The notes under the pieces are model-generated. The model was not told the origin of the DNA and made no database searches. It saw nothing but the letters and a program-made list of their open reading frames with translations. Below are positions 23,775-34,650 of a DNA stretch of 64,000 bases, piece after piece. Position 1 is the stretch's first letter. Each line of letters begins with the position of its first letter. The stretch is from Flaccisagitta enflata. Taxonomy: Eukaryota > Chaetognatha > Sagittoidea > Aphragmophora. The stretch lies in assembly GCA_965153355.1 (NCBI GenBank), contig OZ231127.1:64418001-64482000 (forward strand). Reading direction: 5' to 3'. Position numbers and translations under genes: made by a program.

Positions 23775-24155
23775 ATGATGGAACATCGTTGCAGACTTGC
23801 AAGGTGATGATGGAGTGGTGATGATACAACTTGGTCATCAGTCGGTGTTGCTGATGGAGTGGTGACATGTGGCGAAGGAGTGGTAATGATAAAACATGGC
23901 GATAACCCGTGGGCGATAATGAAGTGGTGCGAGGTGGAAATGAAACGGTGATTGCATGAAATGGTACAAGCTGGTGATGAGATGTTAATGACATGAAATG
24001 GTAATTAGAAATTACCCAGTGCGAGCGTTGATGATGATGGAGGGCTGCAAAGTGGTGATGACATGATAATGAAATGGTAATGGTAATGGTAATTTAACTC
24101 GTTGGTGATGATGGAGTGGTGCGAGTTGGTGATGAAATGGTGATTGCATGAAATG
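23775..24155. repeat. Degenerate GATGGAGTGGT / GATGAAATGGT repeats
   Basis: Irregular 11- to 24-bp units built of gatgatggagtggt, gatgaaatggt and aatggtaatggtaa. Open frames across it (His/Ser/Thr-rich, minus) are artefacts. Confidence 0.75.
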
Positions 24156-24163
24156 GTAATTAC

Positions 24164-24249
24164 CCGGAGTCTGCGATTCTTCTCATGGCTGACGGCAGCG
24201 ACGTCGCTTGGACCGAAAGGAAAACAACGCAACAAAGAAAAATGAGCAT
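24164..24249 (-). CDS. Possible first coding exon encoding a signal peptide
   Basis: On the minus strand, ATG at 24249 opens MLIFLCCVVFLSVQATSLPS and then AMRRIADS, followed by GG and a donor gtaatt (24163-24162). The first 20 residues have the hydrophobic core and small-residue cleavage region of a secretory signal peptide. Without splicing the frame stops two codons later. It is the nearest upstream candidate for the start of the chitin-binding gene at 20384-20550, but it leaves 2 nt while that exon needs 1 nt, so at least one more exon would have to lie between, or the two belong to different genes. Confidence 0.45.
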
Positions 24250-24355
24250 CGCACCGGCTTTCTTCCTCTTGTTTTAAAATAGGAGATGACAATGTTTGTA
24301 TGTTTTTAATGTTTTTAATTTTTCCACTGACTTAAACCGTTGAAATGTGAGTAAG

Positions 24356-24358
<3 letters not shown>

Positions 24359-24418
<60 letters not shown>
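24359..24418. repeat. (GA)n microsatellite
   Basis: About 29 GA units. Confidence 0.97.
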
Positions 24419-24421
<3 letters not shown>

Positions 24422-24477
24422 TGAGATGTGCTCAGGGATGAAAAACATCAAATCCAATTTGAAAAACTGGACAATTT

Positions 24478-24489
24478 TTGTTGTTGTTT

Positions 24490-24580
<91 letters not shown>

Positions 24581-24583
24581 TTG
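24478..24583. repeat. (TTG)n microsatellite
   Basis: About 33 TTG units. Reading frames give poly-Leu (plus) or poly-Asn/Gln (minus). Confidence 0.97.
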
Positions 24584-24599
24584 TTGATGCTGATGATGC

Positions 24600-24908
24600 A
24601 ATCTTTGTTCAACGCAGGTGTCCAAGCAGACCAATGTATTGTTCCCGATGATGATATAAGAATAAATGGAGTTGGCAGTTGGACAAAAAGTATGTAGCAA
24701 ACAAAATCCAAAAACGGAAATGATGATAAGAATAAACATCGATATAATGTTGAAATGAGAAACCGGTGAAATGCCTCTTTCCAATTCATCCTTGATTTTT
24801 TTCTCCTCCCCTCCTCCTCCTCTGCTTTCATCATTTCCTCTGCTTCCATTTCAGCCTTTTTAGCGCCACCTTTTATAACAGCGGCCCAAATGTGCAGGTC
24901 AATTAGTG
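24600..24908 (-). CDS. Weak candidate exon, acidic then hydrophobic, unassigned
   Basis: On the minus strand an acceptor-like gttttaatcgcag precedes DPLIDLHIWAAVIKGGAKKA, then an E/M/K-rich stretch (MEAEEMMKAEEEEG), then a hydrophobic stretch that could span a membrane (FLISTLYRCLFLSSFPFLDF). The frame then runs into the TTG microsatellite. A donor inside (cg|gtttct, about 24767) could end it earlier. No domain is recognised; it may be chance. Confidence 0.25.
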
Positions 24909-25070
24909 GATCCTGCGATTAAAACAAGTAACAAGGGGTTATATCATTGGTATAAACAGGTGGGCAGGGGGCGCAAAACCGCTCATCCTTGAATGTACAA
25001 TCACAACTGCGGCGACTGAAATGGGCGTTTTTCAACTTGATCATCACAGACTGATAGATCACCGGACATA

Positions 25071-25712
25071 ACGGGTGGTCAAAAAAAAAGTGACTAAGCT
25101 AGAATTTTTTCCAATAAGGTTGAAATTTTTTTTATGAGTCAATATTTTAAAAATGAAATAAAATGTATGAAAAAATTTATTTTTTTTAGTTTTGTAAAAC
25201 AGATAATTATATAAATACAAAAAAATAAAATGTTTGCATAAATCAGTTATAACATAGATAATCAGTGGTTTTTAAGAAACAAATATGTTTATTAGGTCCT
25301 GTCTGAAATAAATACAATTATTAATAAGACTCCAAGCTTTTGTTGAAGAGATTTGAGTAGAAAAGAAATAGATGTTTTTTAGAAGTATCTTTTGTTTTGG
25401 TATATGTTTGTATTCTTGTAATTTTTCTTAGATCTTTATTTAGTTTTTGAGTTGTCCTCACATATAGATAGTGAATCTATAAAAAGATTTTAATTCTTTT
25501 TAAGAAAATTTTTGGTAAAAATCAAAGCAGTCCAAAATTAAAATCAGTTTATTGTAAATGATTTGAAATGTACAAAAAATGTACGAAAATCATGATAATG
25601 AAAAAAATTCTCCTGCACCTTATCTTATTAGCAAAAAAAAAATTTTACCCTAAATATCTTTTTACAAAAGATATGAGAAAATGAAAAAGTCACTTTTTTT
25701 TTGACCACCCGT
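25071..25712. mobile_element. 642-bp mariner-type MITE
   Basis: Terminal inverted repeats acgggtggtc, an A9 run and gtgact (left) face agtcac, a T-run and gaccacccgt (right), flanked by TA (25069-25070, 25713-25714). The interior is AT-rich with no open frame. The TA target and ends fit the Tc1/mariner superfamily. Confidence 0.85.
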
Positions 25713-26045
25713 TACCAAGCCTCTCTCTGATAGTATCGCGAGCCCGTAACTAATAATGGTCTAATAAAGACTATTTACAACAAGTTTCTTTTCAATCTAT
25801 CATTTACTTAGCTCTTCTATCAACTATGGATGTGGAAGCGATTGACCGCTTCCAATTTGGTGGGTGGGATAGCTAATAGTACTTGAACCGCGAGCGGAAG
25901 CAGAAGCGGAACTGGATGCGGTAGAAGCGGCACGGAAGTTAACCGCTTCCACATCCCTACCATCCACAATGATACCTTAATACTGGGATTGTACTGACAA
26001 TAGAATTACCCATTCTGATCTACAGACCCAGAATGATATCAAATA

Positions 26046-26218
26046 CAGTAACATCCTGCTGTAATGGACCCAAGAGTAATGGAAATCCGCCTAAAATAGA
26101 TAAAAACATTATTCCCTTCATATCATTTTTAATTTCTTATATTGGCAATACCAGGAATGCGCCTACAACAGATAAAATTTCTAGGTCCCTCGGCATTCAT
26201 TATTGCGGGGTTCAACTG
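26046..26218. mobile_element. 173-bp pogo/Tigger-like MITE
   Basis: The right end reads gcggggttcaactg|TA, i.e. TA|CAGTTGAACCCCGC on the other strand, a pogo/Tigger-type terminus. The left end is TA|CAGTAACATCC. The internal text is noncoding. Related termini are at 45477 and 46782. Confidence 0.6.
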
Positions 26219-26419
26219 TATTGAAAAATGATAATCCATATCACTTACTCGATCATTTTGCTTAATACACTGATAAATGAAGTGAAAGACTAGTTTCACT
26301 GCTTGGTGTAAATTTGACTAAGGGCATCACTGACCACGTGGTTTTTGACGAGTTTGCATTTCACTTTCCAGCTTCCCCACCTCCCTCTAACTAAAGGAAA
26401 CCGCGAAATTGTCACTTGG

Positions 26420-26522
<103 letters not shown>

Positions 26523-26659
26523 ATATTCTTGTCTCTATAATCCGTTTTATATCATCTCCATATTTCCAAACAATCATCAAGTAACCGACAACTGACCACA
26601 GCGTGAAAAACACCCACTGATGGGAAAGGAAAAGGAAACAGATAAAGAGAGAGACAAAA

Positions 26660-26866
<207 letters not shown>

Positions 26867-26898
26867 GCGTATATTTAAGCAGGTGGAAGAGTAGGAAA

Positions 26899-27030
26899 GC
26901 AAGGCCGGATACACGGCCATTACTAGTCGCGGACGATTAGACAGGGACGGAGAACACTGGAATAGAACATCGTGACAACTGACCGACCGACCGACTAAAA
27001 AGTGGCTCATACCGTCGCATCACCGCAACT
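26899..27030 (-). mobile_element. Hairpin-ended (HINE-like) element
   Basis: Starts gcaaggccggatacacggcc, then tagtcgcgg; contains gaccgaccgaccgac; ends gactaaaaag, with a second end-like gcaactaaaag at about 27026. The GAAA microsatellite begins directly at its A-rich end. Confidence 0.65.
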
Positions 27031-27040
27031 AAAAGAAAAA

Positions 27041-27112
<72 letters not shown>

Positions 27113-27300
27113 AAAAAGGGAAGAAAGAGAAGAAAGAAAAGAAAGAAAGAAGAAAGAAAGAGAAAGAAAGAAAGAAAGAAAAAGAAAGAAAGAAAGGAAG
27201 AAGAAATAAAAAAAAAGAAAGAAGAAAGAAAGAGAAAGAAAAGAAGAAAGAAAGAAGAAAGAAAGAAAAGAAAGGAAGAAAGAAAGAAAAGAAAGGAAGA

Positions 27301-27359
<59 letters not shown>

Positions 27360-27361
27360 AA
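27029..27361. repeat. (GAAA)n microsatellite
   Basis: About 330 bp of GAAA with GAAG/AGAAA interruptions. Lys/Arg/Glu or Phe/Leu/Ser frames here are not genes. Confidence 0.97.
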
Positions 27362-28172
27362 ACAAAAAGTGAATTGGGCACTGCGCCGTCCTTGGTAGAA
27401 CAAGAATGATGAGAAAGTAATGATGACAATGACAATGATACGATAGTAATGAAAAGCGAAATAAGCATGGGCTGGACAGACCAACTGACAGACCTAAAAA
27501 ATCTTGTCATTTTCGCTGGAACCCGACTATAAAGAAAGAATTAAAAATGAAAGGGAAGAGCCCGATTATCAATTTGCTTTAGGAGCATGCTTCCCGTATC
27601 CTTGTTGTCCAGAGGCTTCAGATTGTCAAATTGGTGAGACTTTTCTGAGTTTTCCGTTTTTCTCAACTCTCGGACTCGCTGTATTTGTTGACATTCTTAT
27701 ATCGCTTAAACGAATGAGGGGGGGGGGTGTATTTGCTTAGCCTTTGAACCGCTTTATTCTGGCCAATGGCACAGAAAGGTACTGATGACAGTTTGGCCAT
27801 TTCGTGTAATTCGAGCACCATTAGGGATGAAAGTTTAGTACAGTGGATATCAGCTACAAGTGTGACGGTCTGGTAACAGGTTTTCTGCTATGATTTCTTC
27901 ATTTTTGGATATGCCAATGTGCGATTTTTAATGGGGAACCCCTCGAGCGAGCAACCGTCACCCCTGGGGCTGGATGGCTGGATGGCTGGATGTCTAAAAA
28001 CATAGTCTGTAAACGTAGGCCGTTTTCAACCAAGGGTTAAAAAGAGAATGAAAATATTGATTCATGTAGGTCAATAAAATCAATGATATTAACCAAAAAT
28101 ACCGCCGAAGAACGATGAAATACGATTAACATTTAAATCTTCAGTTGGTGGCATGAAGGTGAATAATCGTTA

Positions 28173-28552
28173 CTACTCGACTCAATAAAAAAGCCGCACT
28201 TTTAAAAGTTATATTGTCATATTGAATTTCAAAATAATTAATTAAAATCTTTGACCATTAAAAAGCTCTTGAAAGATCTTTCATTCGGCTCTAATCTGGT
28301 AATTCTAGCTTTAATCATTTAGAAATGGCATAAAAATGAGTAAAAACATTGCTCTTATCAGTTTGCAATCCCATTGAAAAATGAGCATTGTTACAAATTA
28401 AAAGATAAATTTGAAAAACTCTAGCTCCTAAACTGTTTGAGACACAGATCTGGGATTGGTCTAGAACGAAAGAAAATTTTAAAATCTTTTAAATCACTTC
28501 AACAGAAAAATTTTCAAATGATTTTTTTTTCTCTTTTATCAACTCAAAATTA
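28173..28552 (+). mobile_element. CTAC-type TA-target MITE, left part (copy 1, split by LINE)
   Basis: TA|CTACTCGACTC ... gccgcac opens the element. It is homologous throughout to the copies at 50998-51408 and 55640-56046 (ctcctaaactgtttgagaca, cagatctgggattggtctag). It breaks off at aaatta (28547-28552), where the non-LTR element begins, and resumes at 32915-32949. Re-joined it would be about 410 bp, like copy 2. 27740-28170 holds nothing I can assign. Confidence 0.85.
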
Positions 28553-28686
28553 TTATTATTATTATCGTTTTATTTTCGTCAACATGAAATGCGACAATCC
28601 ACACAACAGTCAAAATCATAGGCAACTACTACTCTACTACACAGAATCCAGCAACCCAGTCCCACTAGTTTCAAGAAAGAGTAACA

Positions 28687-31574
28687 TCACGGGGTTAAAT
28701 TTCTTTCTCTTTCCTCGCTCTCTCTCTGGAGGGCCGCCAAAAACATCAAAGTTTCGTTATCATGAGCAATAATGGCATTAAAGAAACGCTTTTTTGCTTT
28801 CGTGTACAATGATTCGATAGAATCAAAGCCATAAACTTCCCGTATCTGACGGATACTTTGCCATTGACGAAAACCAAATATACGGCGTATAGCAGTGTTC
28901 AATGCCACATTCATTTGATTCATTTCTGACGCGCTGGGCTCTTTTACAGGAGCACCAAAAGTAAGTTTAGGAACGCAATTCGAGTATAGTAGTTGCATGA
29001 GTACATTTTCCCTCGGTTTTTGAACGCTTGACAAAATAGAGTTTATGCTACCAAAGAAACCGCGTAAATCTTCATTAAATGAAAATTTTTAGTTTATCGT
29101 GTGACAATAAAAAAAATCCAAGGTACTTACAGGATTTAACATAATCAACACTTATTCCATTGACAGTTATCTTCGCCAATGTATTAATAACACGACTAAG
29201 CTTACCAAAAACCATCACTTTTGTTTTGGCCACATTGAATTTCAGGCAAAAACGCGCACAATACGATGCACAAACATCAATTAGTTGCTGCAATGCTTCT
29301 CGTGTTGGGGCGATGAGCGACATATCGTCTGCAAAGAGAAGACAAGCTATGAACAAATCTATCATATGACAGCCGACACCCATACTTTTCAAAAGAACAA
29401 TGAGATCATTGATATAGACGGCAAAAAAGTCGGGTGACAATATGCCACCCTGCTTCGTGCCACACAGAACCCGGAATGAATTTGATTGTGCATTAGACCA
29501 TTTAACATCGTATGACATGTGCAGATACCAAAACATTATTAGTAACAAAAAGCAAAGCGGAACCTTTCGATCCATTAACTTAAGAAACAGTCCGCTGTGA
29601 GATATAGTGTCAAATGCTTTCGAGTAATCCAAAAAAGCAACATATACATTGGAACCCCTCTCTGTGAAATAGTCAACACATGACTTAAGGGTGAAAACTG
29701 CATGATTGACACTGTGCTTTGGCTTAAAGCCAAATTGCAAATCGTGACTGGACAAATAGCGTCCAAATTTCAACCGCAACGCATTTTCGAACATATGTGC
29801 AAAGACGCTACTCAAAGTGACACCCCTGTAATTATCTGTGGCGTTTAGATCCCCAGAACTATCCTTTACTACGGGTGAAATTGTCCCCTTTAGAAAATCG
29901 ACGGGGACAAAAGAATGTTGCAAGAAGGAGTTGAATAAAAGATGCAAGTGAATGGCTAATTTGGGACTACCGTGTAAAATGTGCTCAGCAGTGAAATAAG
30001 AATTTGTACTTTTCCCTTCTTTCAACTTTCCTGAAATTGAGATCATGTCGTCCCATGAAATGAAGAAGGAAGAAATTGAGTCGTTCCATGCATTACTGAA
30101 ATAGTCGGGAAACCTGTTGGCGAATTCGCGTTGAAGTTCTTTGTGCGCATCTGTGTCGTTTTCGCCGTAGATGCCCTGAAAATAGGATTGAAACAAACTG
30201 GCAATATCGGGTTCTTCAACTGCATCACCAATACGACTAACTGGAGGACTCTTAGATTGGGACATTTTCTTCCAATCCCTCCAAAAGCGAGTAAAATTCT
30301 TGTTCATCAAGTTATCCCCTAAGGCTTCACTCTTTTCAGTGGCCATCTGTCGACGACGCCTACGGAGCTCAGCCTTAAATATGTAATGACAGGATTTCTT
30401 GTGCTCAAAGGAGGGACCAGAGGATGGGCGTCCGTCCGTTTTCCAAGCATCATATGCATTAACTGATTCCCGTTTAAGCTGAGACAAGTTTTCAGTCCAA
30501 AAATCTTTTCCCCTTTTACCATGGGGGGATTTTCTAGGCAGTAACGAATCTGCTACTTCTAAGACTGATAATAATGAATGATAATATGCATTAATTTGAA
30601 AAACATGCTGTTCACAGAAACACAACTTATCTCCGTGAACAATGTCAGTCGGTACAACCAGAGAATCTAACATTTCTCCCATTGTATCACTGTACTTTAC
30701 CAGATCCTCGCGCGGTATTGAAGACCAAGCAACTCTTTTGTTACCATTTCGAGGCTCGGCGTAACCACCATTACCAGTTACCATTGGTACTACATCTAAT
30801 TCAAGTGTTACAGGAACGTGATCGGAGGGGTTCCGTCCATCGTATTGTATCTCGCATTGATCCACTCGATCCCGCAGCGCACTGCTGACAAAAATATAGT
30901 CTAGGAGTGAGAAGGTCCCACTTTTTGTACAACAACGAGTGAATGAAGTATCATGATTAAAGGATGGGTCGAGTTCGTGGGTACAGATTAGATCATAATT
31001 GTGCATGAATTCGAGAATTGTGTTAGACATTTGCTGCCTACTATCGTAAATGTCGTAATTCCAATTACCAGTGATAATAAACTTAACCGTCGGAATATTG
31101 ATTAAAATATTTTCAATCGTACCAAGCACTTCCAAATATTGAACTCTGTGCTCATCATTATTTTGTCTAAAAGGAAAATAGACAATTTTAGACATTAATA
31201 ATCATTATCGTATAATCAACATCCAAAAGCTTCATCACCGAAATTCTCTCACTTTCATATTCTAGAACCGGTTGTAAAAAAGATGTAAATTGTTTGTTAA
31301 AAATGAAGCCAGTACCTCCATAAGGTCTGCCCGAAAGAATTGCATTATTATGTACATGTTTCATGGCTGAAACTCCATAACCATCAAAATGCTCATGTAC
31401 TGTACGTAATTGATTGACTGACTTCAGTCTTTTGTACGCTGGTCTCAGCCAATGCTCTTGAATGCATAAAATAGAATTAAAATCATCTTCACACATCATC
31501 TTTATAAAACTCTCACTACTATTGAATCCATTTATATTGTGAGAGACTAGATTAATTCTAACCTTATCATCCAT
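28687..31574 (-). pseudogene. Retrotransposon ORF2: endonuclease and reverse transcriptase, frameshifted
   Basis: The endonuclease starts MDDKVRINLVSHNINGF and has QEHW; after a frame change near 31190 it continues FIITGNWNYDIYD and ends in PSDHVPVTLE. GNWN stands where GDFN is usual. Reverse transcriptase follows (NYRGVTLSSV; VAFLDYSKAFDTISH; GTKQGGILSP; LLFADDMSLIAPT with the catalytic Asp pair). A second frame change near 29060 separates it from a C-terminal segment (VLMQLLYSNCVPKLTFGAPV ... IRRIFGFRQWQSIRQI). At the first break, gtctaaaattgtcta shows a 10-bp repeat-like insertion; the second lies in an A/T homopolymer. Endonuclease nicks target DNA and RT primes from it. Degenerate copy. 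Confidence 0.85.
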
Positions 31575-32721
31575 TACTGATAGGATCGGAAGCGGCGGAT
31601 CCACCAATGGCTTGAAGACGTTCGTCATTCTTTGGTCGGAAGAATGAGCCACAGAGAACCCCTTGTGGCCAAAAATCGCGTTCTTCTATGATCTCGAGGT
31701 CGTCACGTTTGACGCGAACCCGAAACGACTTGAAACGATTGTGTTTTGTTTCCAGCTGCTCCAGCTCGATGACGGAGACTTTCTGGCCCTCGAGAAACGC
31801 ACGGACATCATCCATTGAAACATCGTTATGAACACGTCCTATATATTTGTTTATCGTTAAGTCAGAGCCTTTCATGGACATCAGGCCTTGATTGACTTTA
31901 CCGATTATAATTCGCGATTGGGAAGGGGGACGAGAGCGTTGGGAGGAAGCATCTTGACGAAAACTTCCACCTCCCCCTCTTCCACCTCCTCCTCTACCAC
32001 CCCTCCATCCTCTGCCGCCACCTCTTCCTCCACTCACAACACCTCCACTTCCACTGCCGTTCGCCGCGTGTCCTTCCGTCCTCGAATTTACCGAGTCATT
32101 CGAGGCAGTAACTACTGTATTGAAAGAAGGCGCTGACGGGGAAATGGGAGCCGAGGAGATCGACGGTAGATTCAGCGCCAATGGTTCTATGGGGAAGGGT
32201 GCAGGAGGAGCAAATGACGGGGGTGGAGGTCGACCTGAAGATGTTGTCGACGTAGACACTATTTCCGATTTCAAAACATTTATAGACGATTCTAACATTT
32301 CCGTGGTAACCATAGATTTTTTGATATCCGTAATAGCCGCCATCAATTGCCCAATAGTTGGGTTGCCGGAAGCACAGGTTGGGACGTTGCTCAGATTGAG
32401 AGACGCGAATTTGGGAATAAAAAGACCCTGAGAGTCTCGACGTGTAAGGATTGAGCATATATCTTCAAGGTTATTTTGTCGTTTGTTTTCATTACGGCGA
32501 CCTGGACATGGTTCGTTTGTCGCGTCGCATAGCTTTTTCATTTCGCCAAAAACAAACTCGTTGTCGGTATAAAAATTGAGACATGTCGCTACAACGTCTT
32601 TAACTGGCGTGCTATGTATCTTGTTTGAAATGTAATACAGTAGATCCGACGCAATCACTTTGTCGGCAACGGCGACATATGATAGCGTGTTGTCCATTTT
32701 GACGTTCAATTTTTTTAACAA
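31567..32721 (-). CDS. Retrotransposon ORF1 protein (RGG-box RNA-binding)
   Basis: 384 codons. A Pro/Ser-rich middle (PPPPSFAPPAPFPIEP) is followed by a Gly/Arg-rich RGG tract (GGRGGGRGWRGGRGGGGRGG), then a C-terminal region (GSDLTINKYIGRVHNDVSMD ... FKSFRVRVKRDDLEIIE) typical of the RRM-like or plectin-like nucleic-acid-binding part of non-LTR ORF1 proteins. It should coat element RNA. Its stop overlaps the ORF2 start as ATGGATGA (31574-31567), an arrangement used for termination-reinitiation. Intact here. I chose the first ATG; MDNTLSYVAV, eight codons on, is an alternative. Confidence 0.8.
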   Translation of the reverse strand: MLKKLNVKMDNTLSYVAVADKVIASDLLYYISNKIHSTPVKDVVATCLNFYTDNEFVFGEMKKLCDATNEPCPGRRNENKRQNNLEDICSILTRRDSQGLFIPKFASLNLSNVPTCASGNPTIGQLMAAITDIKKSMVTTEMLESSINVLKSEIVSTSTTSSGRPPPPSFAPPAPFPIEPLALNLPSISSAPISPSAPSFNTVVTASNDSVNSRTEGHAANGSGSGGVVSGGRGGGRGWRGGRGGGGRGGGGSFRQDASSQRSRPPSQSRIIIGKVNQGLMSMKGSDLTINKYIGRVHNDVSMDDVRAFLEGQKVSVIELEQLETKHNRFKSFRVRVKRDDLEIIEERDFWPQGVLCGSFFRPKNDERLQAIGGSAASDPISNG

Positions 32722-32914
32722 TGTTATTTTACTTTCATATTTATGGTCGGTCGTTTTCTTTCATATTGTAAGTTTGAGTTTGATGTTCACCAGTAAGTTC
32801 ATCAAAATTCACTTTCGACGAAGGTCCGTGTCCAGCCGGATCGTGGGTAGACTTGATTTCTTCGGATCGTCGTTGAGACCGAATCCAGCGAACCCTAAAC
32901 AAGTGAAGTAGTAG

Positions 32915-32949
32915 AAATTAGGGTGCGGCTTTTTTTATGAGTCGAGTAG
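32915..32949 (+). mobile_element. CTAC-type MITE, right end of copy 1
   Basis: Reads aaattagggtgcggc, then a T-run, then gagtcgagtag|TA, the inverted complement of the left end at 28173. TA follows at 32950-32951. Confidence 0.85.
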
Positions 32950-33230
32950 TACATCGAAATGGCCATTTAAAGGATTCAAGATAAAGGACACTTTATGTCT
33001 ATCTCAACATTCAGTCAAAATTCTCAAACTTGCCATATGTACGCTTAGGAATGACTAAGAATACACTAAAAACGACAGAATAGGCTGTAGTTGAGTATGT
33101 TTTGAACCGACCAACAGACGGCCCACCGACCGACGCAGCAGCATATGGAGTCTCGCGCCGCGTGAGAGTGAGATGGGAGTTTCTGATGGGAGTTTCCGTC
33201 AGAAAGTCCTATGGTTTGGTCTTAGTTTTG

Positions 33231-33350
33231 TTTTTAGGTGCGACAAAGCACCTCTATAACTGGCTCTGTCCGTCTGTCGGTCGGTCGGTTGGGTAACGCA
33301 TTCGTTCGACGATCCACACGTCGCACCTTATTGGCCTACTTGGCCTTGTT
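33231..33350 (+). mobile_element. Hairpin-ended (HINE-like) element, AGGTGC subtype
   Basis: Complete short copy: tttttAGGTGCgacaaaGCACCT, then ctataactggctctgtccgt, then CGGT repeats, then cacacgtcGCACCTtattggcc and ggccttgtt. The terminal hexamer appears three times: at the 5' end, inverted beside it, and inverted near the 3' end. Confidence 0.8.
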
Positions 33351-33644
33351 GTAATCAATAAGGATAGTTGTGATGGGTCCGGATTAAACACCATTGAGAG
33401 CTCCAAAGACTCTCATCCTTAAGTTACCGTAGTTTGGGTATGAGTAGTTACGTCGTCCAACATTCATGAAGAAATTTTTTTTTTTGTTAAGGAGATCTTT
33501 TGTTACTTGTGGCCGACTATTATGATTAAAACAGGGAGTTCTGTGAGATGATGCAAACAATGAATCGTGCTCGTTGTTTCGAATTCGATGAAATCCACCA
33601 TAGTAGATGCAAAGCCTGACCCGCTGACGCTGTTTGACGAATTC

Positions 33645-33915
33645 TACGGGCATTGTATGGCCGGTGGATGAGCTCTTTTATGGTGCCCGTGGTTCGTGCT
33701 AATCGGGTGCGCAAAAGAGAAGTGGGCATCGCGTTACCGGTGTATGAACCCGTTGACTCGCACGGCAAGGACCTCAGAGCTTGGACAGGCGGCGGCATCG
33801 CTGCGCAAAAATCCAGGACAATGTGTTGCAGGTGGATGAGCCCGTTGGGTCGCACGGAGATGACGTTGACGTTGGAAAGGCGGCGGCATCGCTGAAAGCG
33901 AAGCGCGAAACAACT
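33645..33915 (+). repeat. GC-rich stretch with three degenerate units
   Basis: ccggtggatgagc, ccggtgtatgaacccgttga and caggtggatgagcccgttgg head three related units of about 90-120 bp; the last two share ggcggcggcatcgctg. GC content is well above the flanks. Open frames exist on both strands but no domain is recognised, so a decayed coding tandem repeat is possible. Confidence 0.4.
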
Positions 33916-34025
33916 ATTACTACAAATAGTCATCGCCGATGAACCTTTCTTGTGTTATAATGAAATCAAATTAGTTTATTTTGTACGATCAGATCCTAGA
34001 TCCTGTCAATCAGCGATGGAACTCA

Positions 34026-34189
<164 letters not shown>

Positions 34190-34524
34190 AATTTTCCAAA
34201 GATCATCGAACATTGTGTTGAATAATTAAGACATGCTGCACAATTGTATCGAATCTTTTATTCATGTACTTTTGAGTAAATTTTTTGTAGTTTATGATAA
34301 ATTTTCTCTCAAATGCAACAAATGGTTATTGTCAGCAAGCAAATAATACCAATAAAGGCGGCTCTCGCCGTAGGAAAAAAGTCGTAAGTGCGAGGGTTTT
34401 AAAATTTTTTGTGATTGTGTTTTGTCTGGTTGATTGCTTTTTTTCTTCTCCGGGCATCTTTTTGGTTTGTTCCACTCTCTACATGTGTTTCTCTGTTTGA
34501 GACAGAGGCATCCAACCCCCATCC

Positions 34525-34650
34525 ACACCCCAACCCCAACCCCCACACACAAGCGTCTAGACCGCTTGTTTTTCCACTTTTTCACTCGGACGGACAAACG
34601 GACCAACAGACGGATGGATGGACTGACAGACAAAGCCTCTCATAGAGTCC
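34525..34650 (-). mobile_element. Partial hairpin-ended element
   Basis: cggacggacaaacggaccaa, then cagacaaagcctctcataga, match the CCGT and CTATAAGAGGC modules of the family on the minus strand. The terminal hairpin is eroded (gtccagagttg). Confidence 0.5.

Larger units (their letters stand above)
28553..32914 (-). mobile_element. Non-LTR retrotransposon, about 4.4 kb, inserted in a MITE
   Basis: Minus-strand element with ORF1, an apurinic-type endonuclease, reverse transcriptase and a C-terminal domain, ending 3' in an (AAT)n run (28550-28565). It is flanked by AAATTA at 28547-28552 and 32915-32920, a probable 6-bp target-site duplication inside the CTAC-type MITE. At least two frameshifts in ORF2 (about 31190 and 29060) make this copy unable to encode a full ORF2. 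Clade assignment (Jockey/CR1/I-like) needs a tree. A 5' leader of about 190 bp precedes ORF1. Confidence 0.88.

Noticed and set aside
31888-32136. Plus-strand Thr/Ser-rich frame
   Set aside because: Antisense shadow of the RGG tract of retrotransposon ORF1.
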